Positions 56,568 to 64,000 of a stretch of 64,000 bases of DNA are shown here, piece by piece. The notes under the pieces were generated by a model that worked only from the letters and a program-made list of their open reading frames with translations, was not told where the DNA came from and made no database searches. Origin of the DNA: an uncultured Geobacteraceae bacterium (GTDB lineage Bacteria; Desulfobacterota; Desulfuromonadia; Geobacterales; Pseudopelobacteraceae); the NCBI GenBank assembly GCA_903852495.1, contig CAINRC010000181.1:1-64000 (forward strand), written 5' to 3'. Position 1 is the stretch's first letter. Each line of letters starts with the position of its first letter. A program made the position numbers and the translations under genes.

Positions 56568-58277
56568 ATGAAAATACTCCTCACAACCCTGCACGCCAAA
56601 TACTCCCACGCATCTCTGGCTCTCCCCTGCCTGGCGGCCTACTGCCGGGACATTCCAGGCTGTGACATAACGCTCCGCGAATGGACCGTCAATGAACCGC
56701 GTGAACATCTCCTGAGGTTGGTAATGGCAGAACAGGCCGATCTGATCGGTTTCTCCTGTTATATCTGGAATATCGAGCAGACCCTGAAAATCGTGTCCGA
56801 TATCAGGAAAATTGCTCCGCACGTTCGTATCGTACTGGGAGGGCCGGAAGTATCCTTCGGGATATTTGAACTTATGCACGACAACCCTGCGGTGGATTTT
56901 GTGATCAAGGGTGAGGGGGAAGCAGCGTTCCGCAGTCTGGTTGAATCCCTGATACAGGAGGAAAGTGGCCATCTGCGAGGGGGATTGGCAGAGGTGGACA
57001 ATCTGTTTTTCCGGGATGGTGATGATACGGTTTCGGGGCCGCTCAGCAGGGAGAACCTTAAACTTGACACGCTCCCGTCCCCCTTTACGGCCGGACTGGT
57101 AGCGCCCGCCAAGCCGCTGATGTATTACGAAACCTCCCGTGGCTGCCCCTTTTCCTGCGCCTTCTGCCTGTCATCGGTTGAGGGGGGGGTACGTTCTTTC
57201 GGCCTGGACAGGATAAAAAGCGACCTCCTGTTTTTGATGGACCGCACGGTGCCGCAGATAAAGCTGGTGGACCGCACGTTCAACTATGACGCCGGACGGG
57301 CGGACACAATCTGGGAGTATATCCTGGAGCATAACCGGGGGAGCCATTTCCACTTTGAAATCGCCGCCGACCTGCTGACCGACAGCAATCTGAACATTCT
57401 GGCGCGGGTTCCGGCGGATACGTTCCGCTTTGAAATCGGGATCCAGTCCGCCTCGCAGACCACCTTGGAGCAGGTAAAGCGCTCCGCCGACCTGCAGCGC
57501 ATTTTCGCCGCCGTGCGCCGCCTTACCGCCGAAACAAAGGTTGAACTGCACCTGGATCTTGTGGCCGGATTGCCGGGTGAAACCTATGACGGCTTCCTTG
57601 GTTCACTGCAGGCGGTTGCCGATCTGCACCCCGCTGACATCCAGATTGAGCCGCTCAAAATGTTGAAGGGAGCGCCCATGCGCGAAATCGGACGGCGGGA
57701 GGGATATGCCTTTTCCGACTACCCCCCCTATACGATTCTGCATACTCCGTGGCTTTCCTATGAAGATATCTGCCGGGTTGAGACGGTCGGGCGGCTGCTT
57801 GATCTTTTCACCAAACAGGGGGGGTGTGCGACTGCGTTCCGGGTTCTGCAACGCGTCATGCCGTTTTCCGTAATTCTCGACCGCATGGCACGGGAGGTGG
57901 GTAATGAAAACCTTTCCAGCCTGTCCAGCCGGAGAGTTTTTGAACTTTTTGCCCGACTGGCGGGATCACTGGTGGCGGAGCCAGAACGTGCCCTGCTGAA
58001 CGATGCGCTGTTCTTCGATTACTGCAGAGTGGAGATGCCACTGATGGGGAAACTCCCGTCGTTTGCCGCTCAACGGCAGGCGGACTGTGCCTGGCCTGGA
58101 CGAAAAGAGCTTCCGGAAGCGGTCGCCATGGCCGAGGGAAGCCGGGTCAAAGCGTTCCGCTGCACGTTTATGCATGATTACCGGAGCGATCCCTGGCAGG
58201 GGGGAGAAGTGCCGCTCACCTTCGTCTACACATCCTCTCCCGGACGCGGACTGCAGGTGGAAGCGTTTCCCCTGTAA
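56568..58277 (+). CDS. B12-binding domain/radical-SAM protein (DUF4080 type)
   Basis: 569 residues. An N-terminal cobalamin-binding-like Rossmann domain (about 1-130, with LGGPEVSFG) is followed by the radical-SAM domain: CX3CX2C at Cys193, Cys197 and Cys200 (SRGCPFSCAFC), then LHLDLVAGLPGETYDG. A C-terminal DUF4080 region completes it. Such proteins are annotated as methyltransferase-like or unknown; no substrate is evident. The gene is on the same strand as capA, 61 bases away. Confidence 0.85.
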   Translation: MKILLTTLHAKYSHASLALPCLAAYCRDIPGCDITLREWTVNEPREHLLRLVMAEQADLIGFSCYIWNIEQTLKIVSDIRKIAPHVRIVLGGPEVSFGIFELMHDNPAVDFVIKGEGEAAFRSLVESLIQEESGHLRGGLAEVDNLFFRDGDDTVSGPLSRENLKLDTLPSPFTAGLVAPAKPLMYYETSRGCPFSCAFCLSSVEGGVRSFGLDRIKSDLLFLMDRTVPQIKLVDRTFNYDAGRADTIWEYILEHNRGSHFHFEIAADLLTDSNLNILARVPADTFRFEIGIQSASQTTLEQVKRSADLQRIFAAVRRLTAETKVELHLDLVAGLPGETYDGFLGSLQAVADLHPADIQIEPLKMLKGAPMREIGRREGYAFSDYPPYTILHTPWLSYEDICRVETVGRLLDLFTKQGGCATAFRVLQRVMPFSVILDRMAREVGNENLSSLSSRRVFELFARLAGSLVAEPERALLNDALFFDYCRVEMPLMGKLPSFAAQRQADCAWPGRKELPEAVAMAEGSRVKAFRCTFMHDYRSDPWQGGEVPLTFVYTSSPGRGLQVEAFPL

Positions 58278-58337
58278 CTGGCTAGAGCATCTACACTGAA
58301 AACGGCAGTTCGAATAACACGATTTTTCCCAGGCCTA

Positions 58338-59558
58338 CTACATCCCGTACAGCAGATATTTTTCCCGCATCCTGCCGAACTCAGCCAGATCACGGGCCCA
58401 GCGGCCAACGATCTCATCCGGGCGCTTCCCTCCCCTGGTCAGCAGCATCCCGGCTTCACTGTCACCGACTTCAACCCCATACCCCCCATACATCTTGAAG
58501 CGGTCCGGATGTACCTCGTACATTGCCTGTGTCAGGTGCAGTCCGGTCAGAACCGACTTGGCCAGTTTCCGGTTCGTTATGGTAACGGTGACACCATTGC
58601 ACACGGTGTCCCGGTAGGGGTTGCCGGCGCCGGTCGGCACAAAACTGGTCGCGGTGAAACGTACTCCCGGAATCATCCGTTTTTCCAGATTGGCAGCCAC
58701 CGCCTTGGCATCGAGCCACGGCGCGCCGTATTGTTCGAAGGGGGTTGACGTCCCCCGGCCGACGGAGAGATTGGTTGTTTCCAGTGTGCCGCTCCCCGGA
58801 TAGAGGAACGCGCCGGCCAGACTCTTCATGTTGGGGGAGGGGTTGATCCAGGTGAGGCCTGTCTCGTCAAAATACATACTGCGGCGCCACCCCTGCATGG
58901 CAACTACGCGCAGATCACAGCCGATGCCGAACTCCTCATTGAACATCCGGGCCAGTTCGCCAACCGTCATACCGTGCCGGGTCGGCACCCGGTGAATACT
59001 GGTGAGGCAGCCGCACCCATCCTTCGTGTCCGGCAAGGGGGTTTTCGGGATCGCCCCGCCGACGTCAATGCCATTAATCGGATTGGGGCGGTCAAGCACC
59101 ACAAAGGGGATGCCTGACGCTTTTGCCGCCTTCATGGCAAGCGACAGCGTGCCGATGTAGGTATAAAAGCGGGTGCCGATATTCTGGATATCGAAGACCA
59201 GCATGTCGACCCCCCGCAGCATCTCCGGGGTCGGACGGCAGGTAGCCCCGAACAGACTATGGACCGGCAGACCGGTTCTAGCATCAACTCCGGACGGAAT
59301 CTTTTCGTCCGCTTCACCCCGGATACCATGTTCCGGGCTGTAAAGAGCCACCAAGCTGACGCCCGGTGCCCGGTGAAGGATGTCGATACTGCTGCGGCCG
59401 TCACCGGATCGCCCGGTGTGGTTGGTGATCAGACCGATTCGCTTCCCCTGCACGGCAGCAAAGCCCTGCTGTTCCAGCACGTCGATGCCGGCCAATACCG
59501 CACCGTTCGCCAGAGACGCCATGCAGCAGAATATGACAAAGGCAAGAGCAGACCTCAT
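58338..59558 (-). CDS. NamZ/DUF1343 family exo-beta-N-acetylmuramidase-like protein
   Basis: 406 residues. It has a signal peptide (SALAFVIFCCMASLANGAVLA). The DUF1343 blocks are IGLITNHTGRSGDG, SLVALYSPEHGIRGEAD, VFDIQNIGTRFYTYIGTLS, FVVLDRPNPINGIDVGG and WINPSPNMKSLAGAFLYPGS. NamZ in Bacillus releases terminal MurNAc in peptidoglycan recycling. The ATG at 59558 is preferred to the frame start at 59621, which would bury the signal. Located just downstream of the DUF4911 gene on the same strand. Confidence 0.88.
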   Translation of the reverse strand: MRSALAFVIFCCMASLANGAVLAGIDVLEQQGFAAVQGKRIGLITNHTGRSGDGRSSIDILHRAPGVSLVALYSPEHGIRGEADEKIPSGVDARTGLPVHSLFGATCRPTPEMLRGVDMLVFDIQNIGTRFYTYIGTLSLAMKAAKASGIPFVVLDRPNPINGIDVGGAIPKTPLPDTKDGCGCLTSIHRVPTRHGMTVGELARMFNEEFGIGCDLRVVAMQGWRRSMYFDETGLTWINPSPNMKSLAGAFLYPGSGTLETTNLSVGRGTSTPFEQYGAPWLDAKAVAANLEKRMIPGVRFTATSFVPTGAGNPYRDTVCNGVTVTITNRKLAKSVLTGLHLTQAMYEVHPDRFKMYGGYGVEVGDSEAGMLLTRGGKRPDEIVGRWARDLAEFGRMREKYLLYGM

Positions 59559-59608
59559 GACCGTCAGGGGATACGTGGCATGGATACAGGTGCGGTGAGG
59601 TGCCTCAG

Positions 59609-59899
59609 TCAAAACGGGCACGCCTCATCATGCCACTCCACCGGCTCCATCACGACCTGCCTCCCCAGTTCAGCCAGCAGCTGGTCCATATCGGCAACGA
59701 AGCCGGGCATGATGGCGATACGGATAATGCCGACCCGGTTATCAACGGTACTCATGACGTTCATCCCTTCATACGCCTCAAGAATAAACTTGAGGAAGAC
59801 CATGTCGCGGTGGGCGACTTTGAAGTAGCGGCAAATCATCGCGGGCCCCTCGCACGAGGCTGTCCGGTCAATGGAATCGGCAGAGTTGTTGGTGATCAT
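59609..59899 (-). CDS. DUF4911 family protein
   Basis: 96 residues. The body ICRYFKVAHRDMVFLKFILE, followed by GMNVMSTVDNRVGIIRIAI and WHDE-type ending, corresponds to DUF4911, a small family of unknown role common in this group of bacteria. The ATG at 59899 has AGAGGAA upstream; the longer frame to 59965 does not. It precedes the NamZ gene by 50 bases. Confidence 0.75.
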   Translation of the reverse strand: MITNNSADSIDRTASCEGPAMICRYFKVAHRDMVFLKFILEAYEGMNVMSTVDNRVGIIRIAIMPGFVADMDQLLAELGRQVVMEPVEWHDEACPF

Positions 59900-60051
59900 A
59901 GGATTTCCTCTTGTGCCACGGTGTTGGAGCGTGAGTGTAACAACTTTCGCACCGCTGTAAAGCATTATTGCAGCGACGGTAGCAGCCCCTTTTGTATTGT
60001 TTCGTCCGGCACGTGGTGGTATAAGACGACGTCACGGATTGGAGGCACGGA

Positions 60052-61869
60052 ATGAATCACAATGAAGCTGATTCCTATTGGGGCGGCATCGTAAAATCAA
60101 TGGGTCTGGTATTTGGCGACATCGGCACCAGCCCGATTTATACCCTGACCGTTATCATCGCCCTGACCAAGCCGACCCAGGAGAATGTTTTCGGCATTAT
60201 CTCCCTGATCGTCTGGACGCTGATGATTCTGGTCAACATCGAGTACGCACTGCTGGCCATGAGCCTCTCCCGTAAAGGCGAAGGGGGCACCATTGTTCTG
60301 CGCGAGATTCTCGTGCGGATGATCAAGCCGGGACGACAGATGGTGTTTGTCACCTTCCTTTCCTACCTCGGAGTTGCACTGCTGTTGGGCGACGGCGTTA
60401 TAACCCCTGCAATCAGTATCCTTTCAGCGGTGGAGGGTGCCCTCCTGATCCCGTCCTTAAGCGGGCTCAGCCAGTCTATGCTCATTCTGATCGCCGCAAT
60501 CATCGCCGTTTTCCTGTTCGTGTTTCAGTTCAAGGGTACCGACAAGGTGGCAAAAGCTTTCGGCCCGATTATGGTGGTCTGGTTCGCGGCATTGACCATA
60601 TCCGGCATCATCGCCCTGTTCTCATTTCCAGGCATTCTCGCTGCTGTCAGCCCCCATTACGCCATCGGATTCCTGGCAAAAAACGGCATGGCCGGTTTTT
60701 TTGTGCTTTCTGAAGTTATCCTCTGCGCCACCGGCGGAGAGGCGCTGTACGCAGACATGGGGCACCTTGGGCGCAAGCCGGTCAAACGTGCCTGGTATCT
60801 GGTTTTTGTTGCGCTGATCATTAACTATCTGGGCCAGGGCGCGTTCATCATCAGCCATCCTGATGCCAAGAATATCCTGTTCGGCATGGTGCAGTCACAG
60901 TCAGCGATGCTGTACATTCCCTTTCTGGTGCTGACGGTCATGGCTACGGTCATCGCGTCACAGGCGCTCATCAGCGGCGTTTTCTCCATCGTCTACCAGG
61001 GGATCACAACCCGTATTCTGCCGCTGTTAAAAGTTGACTATACGTCACATCAACTCAAGTCCCAGATATATATCGGCGCAGTGAACTGGATTCTGCTTGC
61101 GCTGGTCATCTTCATCATGCTGATTTTCAAGAAGTCGGAAAATCTTGCCGCTGCGTACGGCCTGGCCGTTACCGGCACCATGACCATAACCGGTGTCATG
61201 ATGGTAATGATCTTTTCCCGGACGACAAAAAAATGGAAAGTGCCCATCGCCATCCTGGTAACCCTGGCGGATTTTGCCTTTCTGATTTCCAACCTGTACA
61301 AGCTGCCGCACGGCGGCTACTGGTCACTGATTCTAGCCTCCATTCCGCTTGCCGCCATCCTGATCTGGACCAAAGGGCAGCGGGCGCTGTATTTAGCGTT
61401 GCGGCCGCTTGATTTAGAAACCTACCTGATGAGTTATGAGCAGATCTACCGTAAAGGACATATCGCCGGCACCGGTCTCTTCTTCGTCAAGGAATGGAAC
61501 ACCATTCCCCCCTATCTGGTGCACTGCACCATACGGTCAAATATTATCTACCAACGGAACGTGCTGATATCCATCATCCGTACCGACGATCCATACGGTC
61601 TGGAGAGCAGTCTGACGACCGGTCTTGGGACCGGACTCGATGCGTTTGTGATCAAAGCCGGTTACATGGTGATGTTTGACATTGAGCAACTACTTAAGGA
61701 CAACGGTATTGTGGAGAAGGTCATTTTCTACGGCATTGAGGATATTGCCACCGGCAATCCGGTCTGGAAGGTGTTTTCCATCCTGAAAAAACTGACCCCC
61801 AATTTCGTGCAATTTAACAAGCTCCCCGCAGCCAAACTGCAGGGCGTTGTCACACGGGTGGAGATGTAA
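60052..61869 (+). CDS. kup: Potassium uptake protein Kup
   Basis: 605 residues with about 12 membrane helices and a cytosolic C-terminal domain. The family start GLVFGDIGTSPIYTL (about 17-31) and GDGVITPAISILSAVEG are present, as is GGEALYADMGHLGRKP. Kup imports K+ with H+. GGAGG lies upstream of the ATG at 60052. The stop overlaps the next gene's ATG (TAATG), so both are translated together. Confidence 0.95.
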   Translation: MNHNEADSYWGGIVKSMGLVFGDIGTSPIYTLTVIIALTKPTQENVFGIISLIVWTLMILVNIEYALLAMSLSRKGEGGTIVLREILVRMIKPGRQMVFVTFLSYLGVALLLGDGVITPAISILSAVEGALLIPSLSGLSQSMLILIAAIIAVFLFVFQFKGTDKVAKAFGPIMVVWFAALTISGIIALFSFPGILAAVSPHYAIGFLAKNGMAGFFVLSEVILCATGGEALYADMGHLGRKPVKRAWYLVFVALIINYLGQGAFIISHPDAKNILFGMVQSQSAMLYIPFLVLTVMATVIASQALISGVFSIVYQGITTRILPLLKVDYTSHQLKSQIYIGAVNWILLALVIFIMLIFKKSENLAAAYGLAVTGTMTITGVMMVMIFSRTTKKWKVPIAILVTLADFAFLISNLYKLPHGGYWSLILASIPLAAILIWTKGQRALYLALRPLDLETYLMSYEQIYRKGHIAGTGLFFVKEWNTIPPYLVHCTIRSNIIYQRNVLISIIRTDDPYGLESSLTTGLGTGLDAFVIKAGYMVMFDIEQLLKDNGIVEKVIFYGIEDIATGNPVWKVFSILKKLTPNFVQFNKLPAAKLQGVVTRVEM

Positions 61870-62891
61870 TGATAAACTGGGCGTTGTTACTCGTTGCTCT
61901 GGGGGTTATCCTGCTTGGGGCGACGGTTTTTACCAACGGACTGGAATGGTTCGGCAAAAAAATGAAGCTGTCGGACGGTGCGGTGGGGAGTATTTTCGCG
62001 GCGATCGGCACCGCCCTGCCGGAAACGCTGGTGCCGATTGTGGCCATTCAGTTTGGCACTGCGGAAGCCGGCCACAAGATCGGGGTCGGTGCCATCATCG
62101 GAGCCCCCTTCATGCTGGGGACTCTGGCTTTTTTCATCAGTGGACTGGCGGTGGTCTGGAACCGGAAAAAACGGGATGACTATCCGGTTATGCGGGTTGA
62201 CACGGTCGTCATGCGCCGTGACATGGAATACTTTCTGGTACTGTACACCATTGCCATTGCGGCCTCGTTTTTGGGAAGTCATCCGGTGGTCAAAACCTTC
62301 ATAGCCCTGGTGCTTTTCCTTACCTACACCGGGTATGTGCTGAAAACACTCCGGGGAGGAGGCGAACCGGAGGCGCACGAGATCGAGGAATCGGAGATCG
62401 ACCCGTGCTATTTTGCACCAAAATCCCACGACCCGAAGATGGCGATTATCGGTGTTCAGGTGTTGAGCTCACTGCTGCTGATCGTCTGGGGTTCCTATAT
62501 TTTTGTGGAAAAGGTGCAGATTATTTCCGTGCAGATGGGGATCTCTCCCTTCATTCTCGCCATGATCATCGCTCCTATCGCCACCGAACTTCCGGAAAAA
62601 TTCAACAGTGTCATCTGGATCAACAAGGGGAAGGACACTCTGGCAATCGGTAACGTTACCGGCGCCATGGTTTTTCAGGGGTCGATCATTACCGCAATCG
62701 GAATATTGATGACCGACTGGCAGCTGAACACGGCAGCACTACTAACCGTTGCCCTGACCTTCGCCTCCGTCGGTTTGGCGTACCTGCAGATCAGGATCAA
62801 AAAACACCTGACGCCCGGCACATTGCTGGTGGGGGGGGTTTTCTACTTCGTCTTTCTGCTGCTGATCGTTACGGGGAAAATTGCAATTTGA
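61869..62891 (+). CDS. Sodium/calcium (CaCA family) antiporter
   Basis: 340 residues with about 10 membrane helices and two Na_Ca_ex repeats. The alpha-repeat acidic motifs are AIGTALPETLVPIVA in the first half and APIATELPEKFNSVIWINKGK in the second. CaCA antiporters exchange Ca2+ or other cations for Na+ or H+. The central loop (residues 170-190) is Glu-rich. It is coupled to kup by one base, so both probably serve cation homeostasis. Confidence 0.85.
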   Translation: MINWALLLVALGVILLGATVFTNGLEWFGKKMKLSDGAVGSIFAAIGTALPETLVPIVAIQFGTAEAGHKIGVGAIIGAPFMLGTLAFFISGLAVVWNRKKRDDYPVMRVDTVVMRRDMEYFLVLYTIAIAASFLGSHPVVKTFIALVLFLTYTGYVLKTLRGGGEPEAHEIEESEIDPCYFAPKSHDPKMAIIGVQVLSSLLLIVWGSYIFVEKVQIISVQMGISPFILAMIIAPIATELPEKFNSVIWINKGKDTLAIGNVTGAMVFQGSIITAIGILMTDWQLNTAALLTVALTFASVGLAYLQIRIKKHLTPGTLLVGGVFYFVFLLLIVTGKIAI

Positions 62892-62896
62892 ACTAC

Positions 62897-63059
62897 GGTT
62901 AAACACAGAGACACGGAGGCACAGAGAAAACATTAAATTACAATCAAGCCTGTGTAGAACCGATCTCCTGCACACATCCCCCCCTTTTGAAAGGGGGGGT
63001 AGGGGGAATTCAGATCCACCATTTCTTTCCTCCGTGTCTCTGTGTCTCCGTGTTTAACC
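62897..63059. repeat. Miniature inverted-repeat element between the CaCA and TIGR01212 genes
   Basis: The outer arms GGTTAAACAC (62897-62906) and GTGTTTAACC (63050-63059) are perfect inverted repeats. Inside them each arm carries short CACAGAGA/CACGGAGG units in tandem. The centre contains a palindrome of seven C, an eight-base loop and seven G (62978-62999). This looks like a non-autonomous repeat element of the widespread CACAGAG type; no target duplication is evident. Confidence 0.65.
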
Positions 63060-63063
63060 AAGC

Positions 63064-63984
63064 TTACAACTTTTCCCACCGGCTCCCCTGCCACGTCCCG
63101 CGCCGTTCCATCTCCGCATCAATCAGATTGAGAATCTCGAACTTCTTTAGCGACCAGAGCGGTGCCACAAGATTGTCGTGCCCGCCGTCACCGGTCAGGC
63201 GATGGATCAGAATCTGCGGATCCAGCCGTTCCAGAAAATCGCACACCAGACCGGCGTAACTGTCCCTGTCCATAACCTGTACTTCGCCCCGCCCGTACAT
63301 TTCAGCTAGTTCCGTCCCCTTCATGACGTGCAGCAGATGCAGCTTGACACCGTCCACCCCGAGCCGGTTCAGTTCACCCGCCATGGCCAGCATTTCCTCC
63401 CGAGTTTCACCCGGTATGCCGAGAATGACATGGGCACAAACCCGTAAACCACGGGACTTGGTACGCTGGACGGCATCGACGGAACAGTGGTGGTCATGCC
63501 GCCGGTTGATCAGTTGCAGACTTCGATCTGACATGGATTGAATGCCCAGTTCGAGCCAAAGATAGGTGTGAGCGGAGAGTTCCTGTAGATAGTCAAGGAT
63601 ATCGTCCGGCAGGCAGTCCGGACGGGTGGCGATGATCAGTCCAGCCAGATCGGAAACGGTGAGCGCTTCGGCAAATAATGACCGCAACTGTTCAACCGGT
63701 GCGTAGGTATTGGAATAGGCCTGGAAATAGGCGATGAATTTGGCCGCCCGATACTTGCGGCGCATAACCTCCTTGCCATCCTCCAACTGGGAGGCGATGC
63801 CGAGGTCGCGCCGGATGCCGTAGGAGCCGGATCCATGCCCGCCACAGAAGATGCAGCCCTGTGTATCCAGCGAACCGTCCCGGTTTGGACAGGTGAAACC
63901 GGCGTCAATAGAGATGCGCTGTACCTTGCAGCCAAAGACCTTTTTCAGCTCTTCGGCAAAGGTGTTGTACCGCTTGGTGGTCAC
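63064..63984 (-). CDS. TIGR01212 family radical-SAM protein
   Basis: 306 residues from a GTG at 63984; the frame is open to the window edge, so the start could lie further out. It opens TTKRYNTFAEELKKVFGCKV and has the SAM-cluster cysteines Cys32, 44 and 47 (TCPNRDGSLDTQGCIFCGG), then an Elp3-like LGIPGETREEMLAMAG. YhcC-type members have no established reaction. It follows a repeat element on the opposite side from the CaCA gene. Confidence 0.85.
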   Translation of the reverse strand: MTTKRYNTFAEELKKVFGCKVQRISIDAGFTCPNRDGSLDTQGCIFCGGHGSGSYGIRRDLGIASQLEDGKEVMRRKYRAAKFIAYFQAYSNTYAPVEQLRSLFAEALTVSDLAGLIIATRPDCLPDDILDYLQELSAHTYLWLELGIQSMSDRSLQLINRRHDHHCSVDAVQRTKSRGLRVCAHVILGIPGETREEMLAMAGELNRLGVDGVKLHLLHVMKGTELAEMYGRGEVQVMDRDSYAGLVCDFLERLDPQILIHRLTGDGGHDNLVAPLWSLKKFEILNLIDAEMERRGTWQGSRWEKL

Positions 63985-64000
63985 GCAGCCACCCGGCAGG

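Noticed and set aside
55697-56599. 300-codon minus-strand frame opposite the capA gene
   Set aside because: It lies wholly opposite the CapA-family gene, whose signal peptide and motifs are intact; the frame has no family features.

Overview
The window looks like a chromosomal segment of a Geobacter-type bacterium (Desulfuromonadia, formerly Deltaproteobacteria). This is inferred from three things. There is a complete 14-gene nuo operon whose NuoF carries extra N- and C-terminal domains. The membrane half of the ATP synthase (atpZ-atpI-atpB-atpE) is encoded away from F1. The neighbourhood pilT-like, recA, recX, alaS, argBDFGH and several radical-SAM and DUF families are typical of that group. 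Coding density is high, genes are packed with ATGA-type overlaps, and there is no rRNA, CRISPR array or intact insertion sequence.

Layout. 1-3 kb: the tail of an unidentified + strand gene, then a minus-strand run of a secreted protein, a GGCT-like protein, a DUF309 protein, hpt and prmC. 3-18 kb: nuoA to nuoN on the minus strand, from a good sigma70-type promoter at 18271-18299 to a terminator at 3005-3042. 18.4-21.5 kb (+): hemL and the Fo genes. 21.5-31.2 kb (-): argB, argD, argF, argG, a Nudix gene, a nitrilase-like gene and argH, running straight into a gspA-like ATPase, a gspB-like protein and a lipoprotein. 31.4-37.7 kb (-): mutM, recA, a PilT-family ATPase, recX and alaS. 37.7-38.6 kb: a degenerate stretch with a Bro-N (prophage antirepressor) pseudogene. 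38.6-41.8 kb (-): larB, larC and cinA. 42-43.8 kb (+): leuC and leuD. 44-53 kb: an envelope protein, tatA, an aminotransferase with an attenuator-like leader, small enzymes, hemE, a YdcF-like protein and a papain-like protease. 53.2-53.8 kb: a BrnT toxin gene with a frameshifted brnA. 54-64 kb: tRNA-Ser next to serS, then CapA, a B12/radical-SAM protein, NamZ, Kup, a CaCA antiporter and a TIGR01212 radical-SAM protein.

How the genes fit together. Much of the window is core energy and biosynthesis: complex I and Fo for respiration, hemL and hemE for tetrapyrroles, five of the arginine genes, the isopropylmalate dehydratase pair, and tRNA charging (alaS, serS with tRNA-Ser). recA-recX and mutM serve DNA maintenance. 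larB, larC and cinA form a coupled unit that may link NMN recycling to nickel-pincer cofactor synthesis.

The strongest unexplained signal is the leader at 46652-46864. It has an alanine-rich short reading frame, an intrinsic terminator and a matching antiterminator segment, which together look like classical attenuation of an aminotransferase gene. A second, weaker terminator/antiterminator arrangement lies between alaS and argB. Other points worth checking are the Q/E/S ion-ligand set in AtpE, the His-Pro-Met tail of NuoM, the nitrilase-like gene in the arginine operon and the broken antitoxin.
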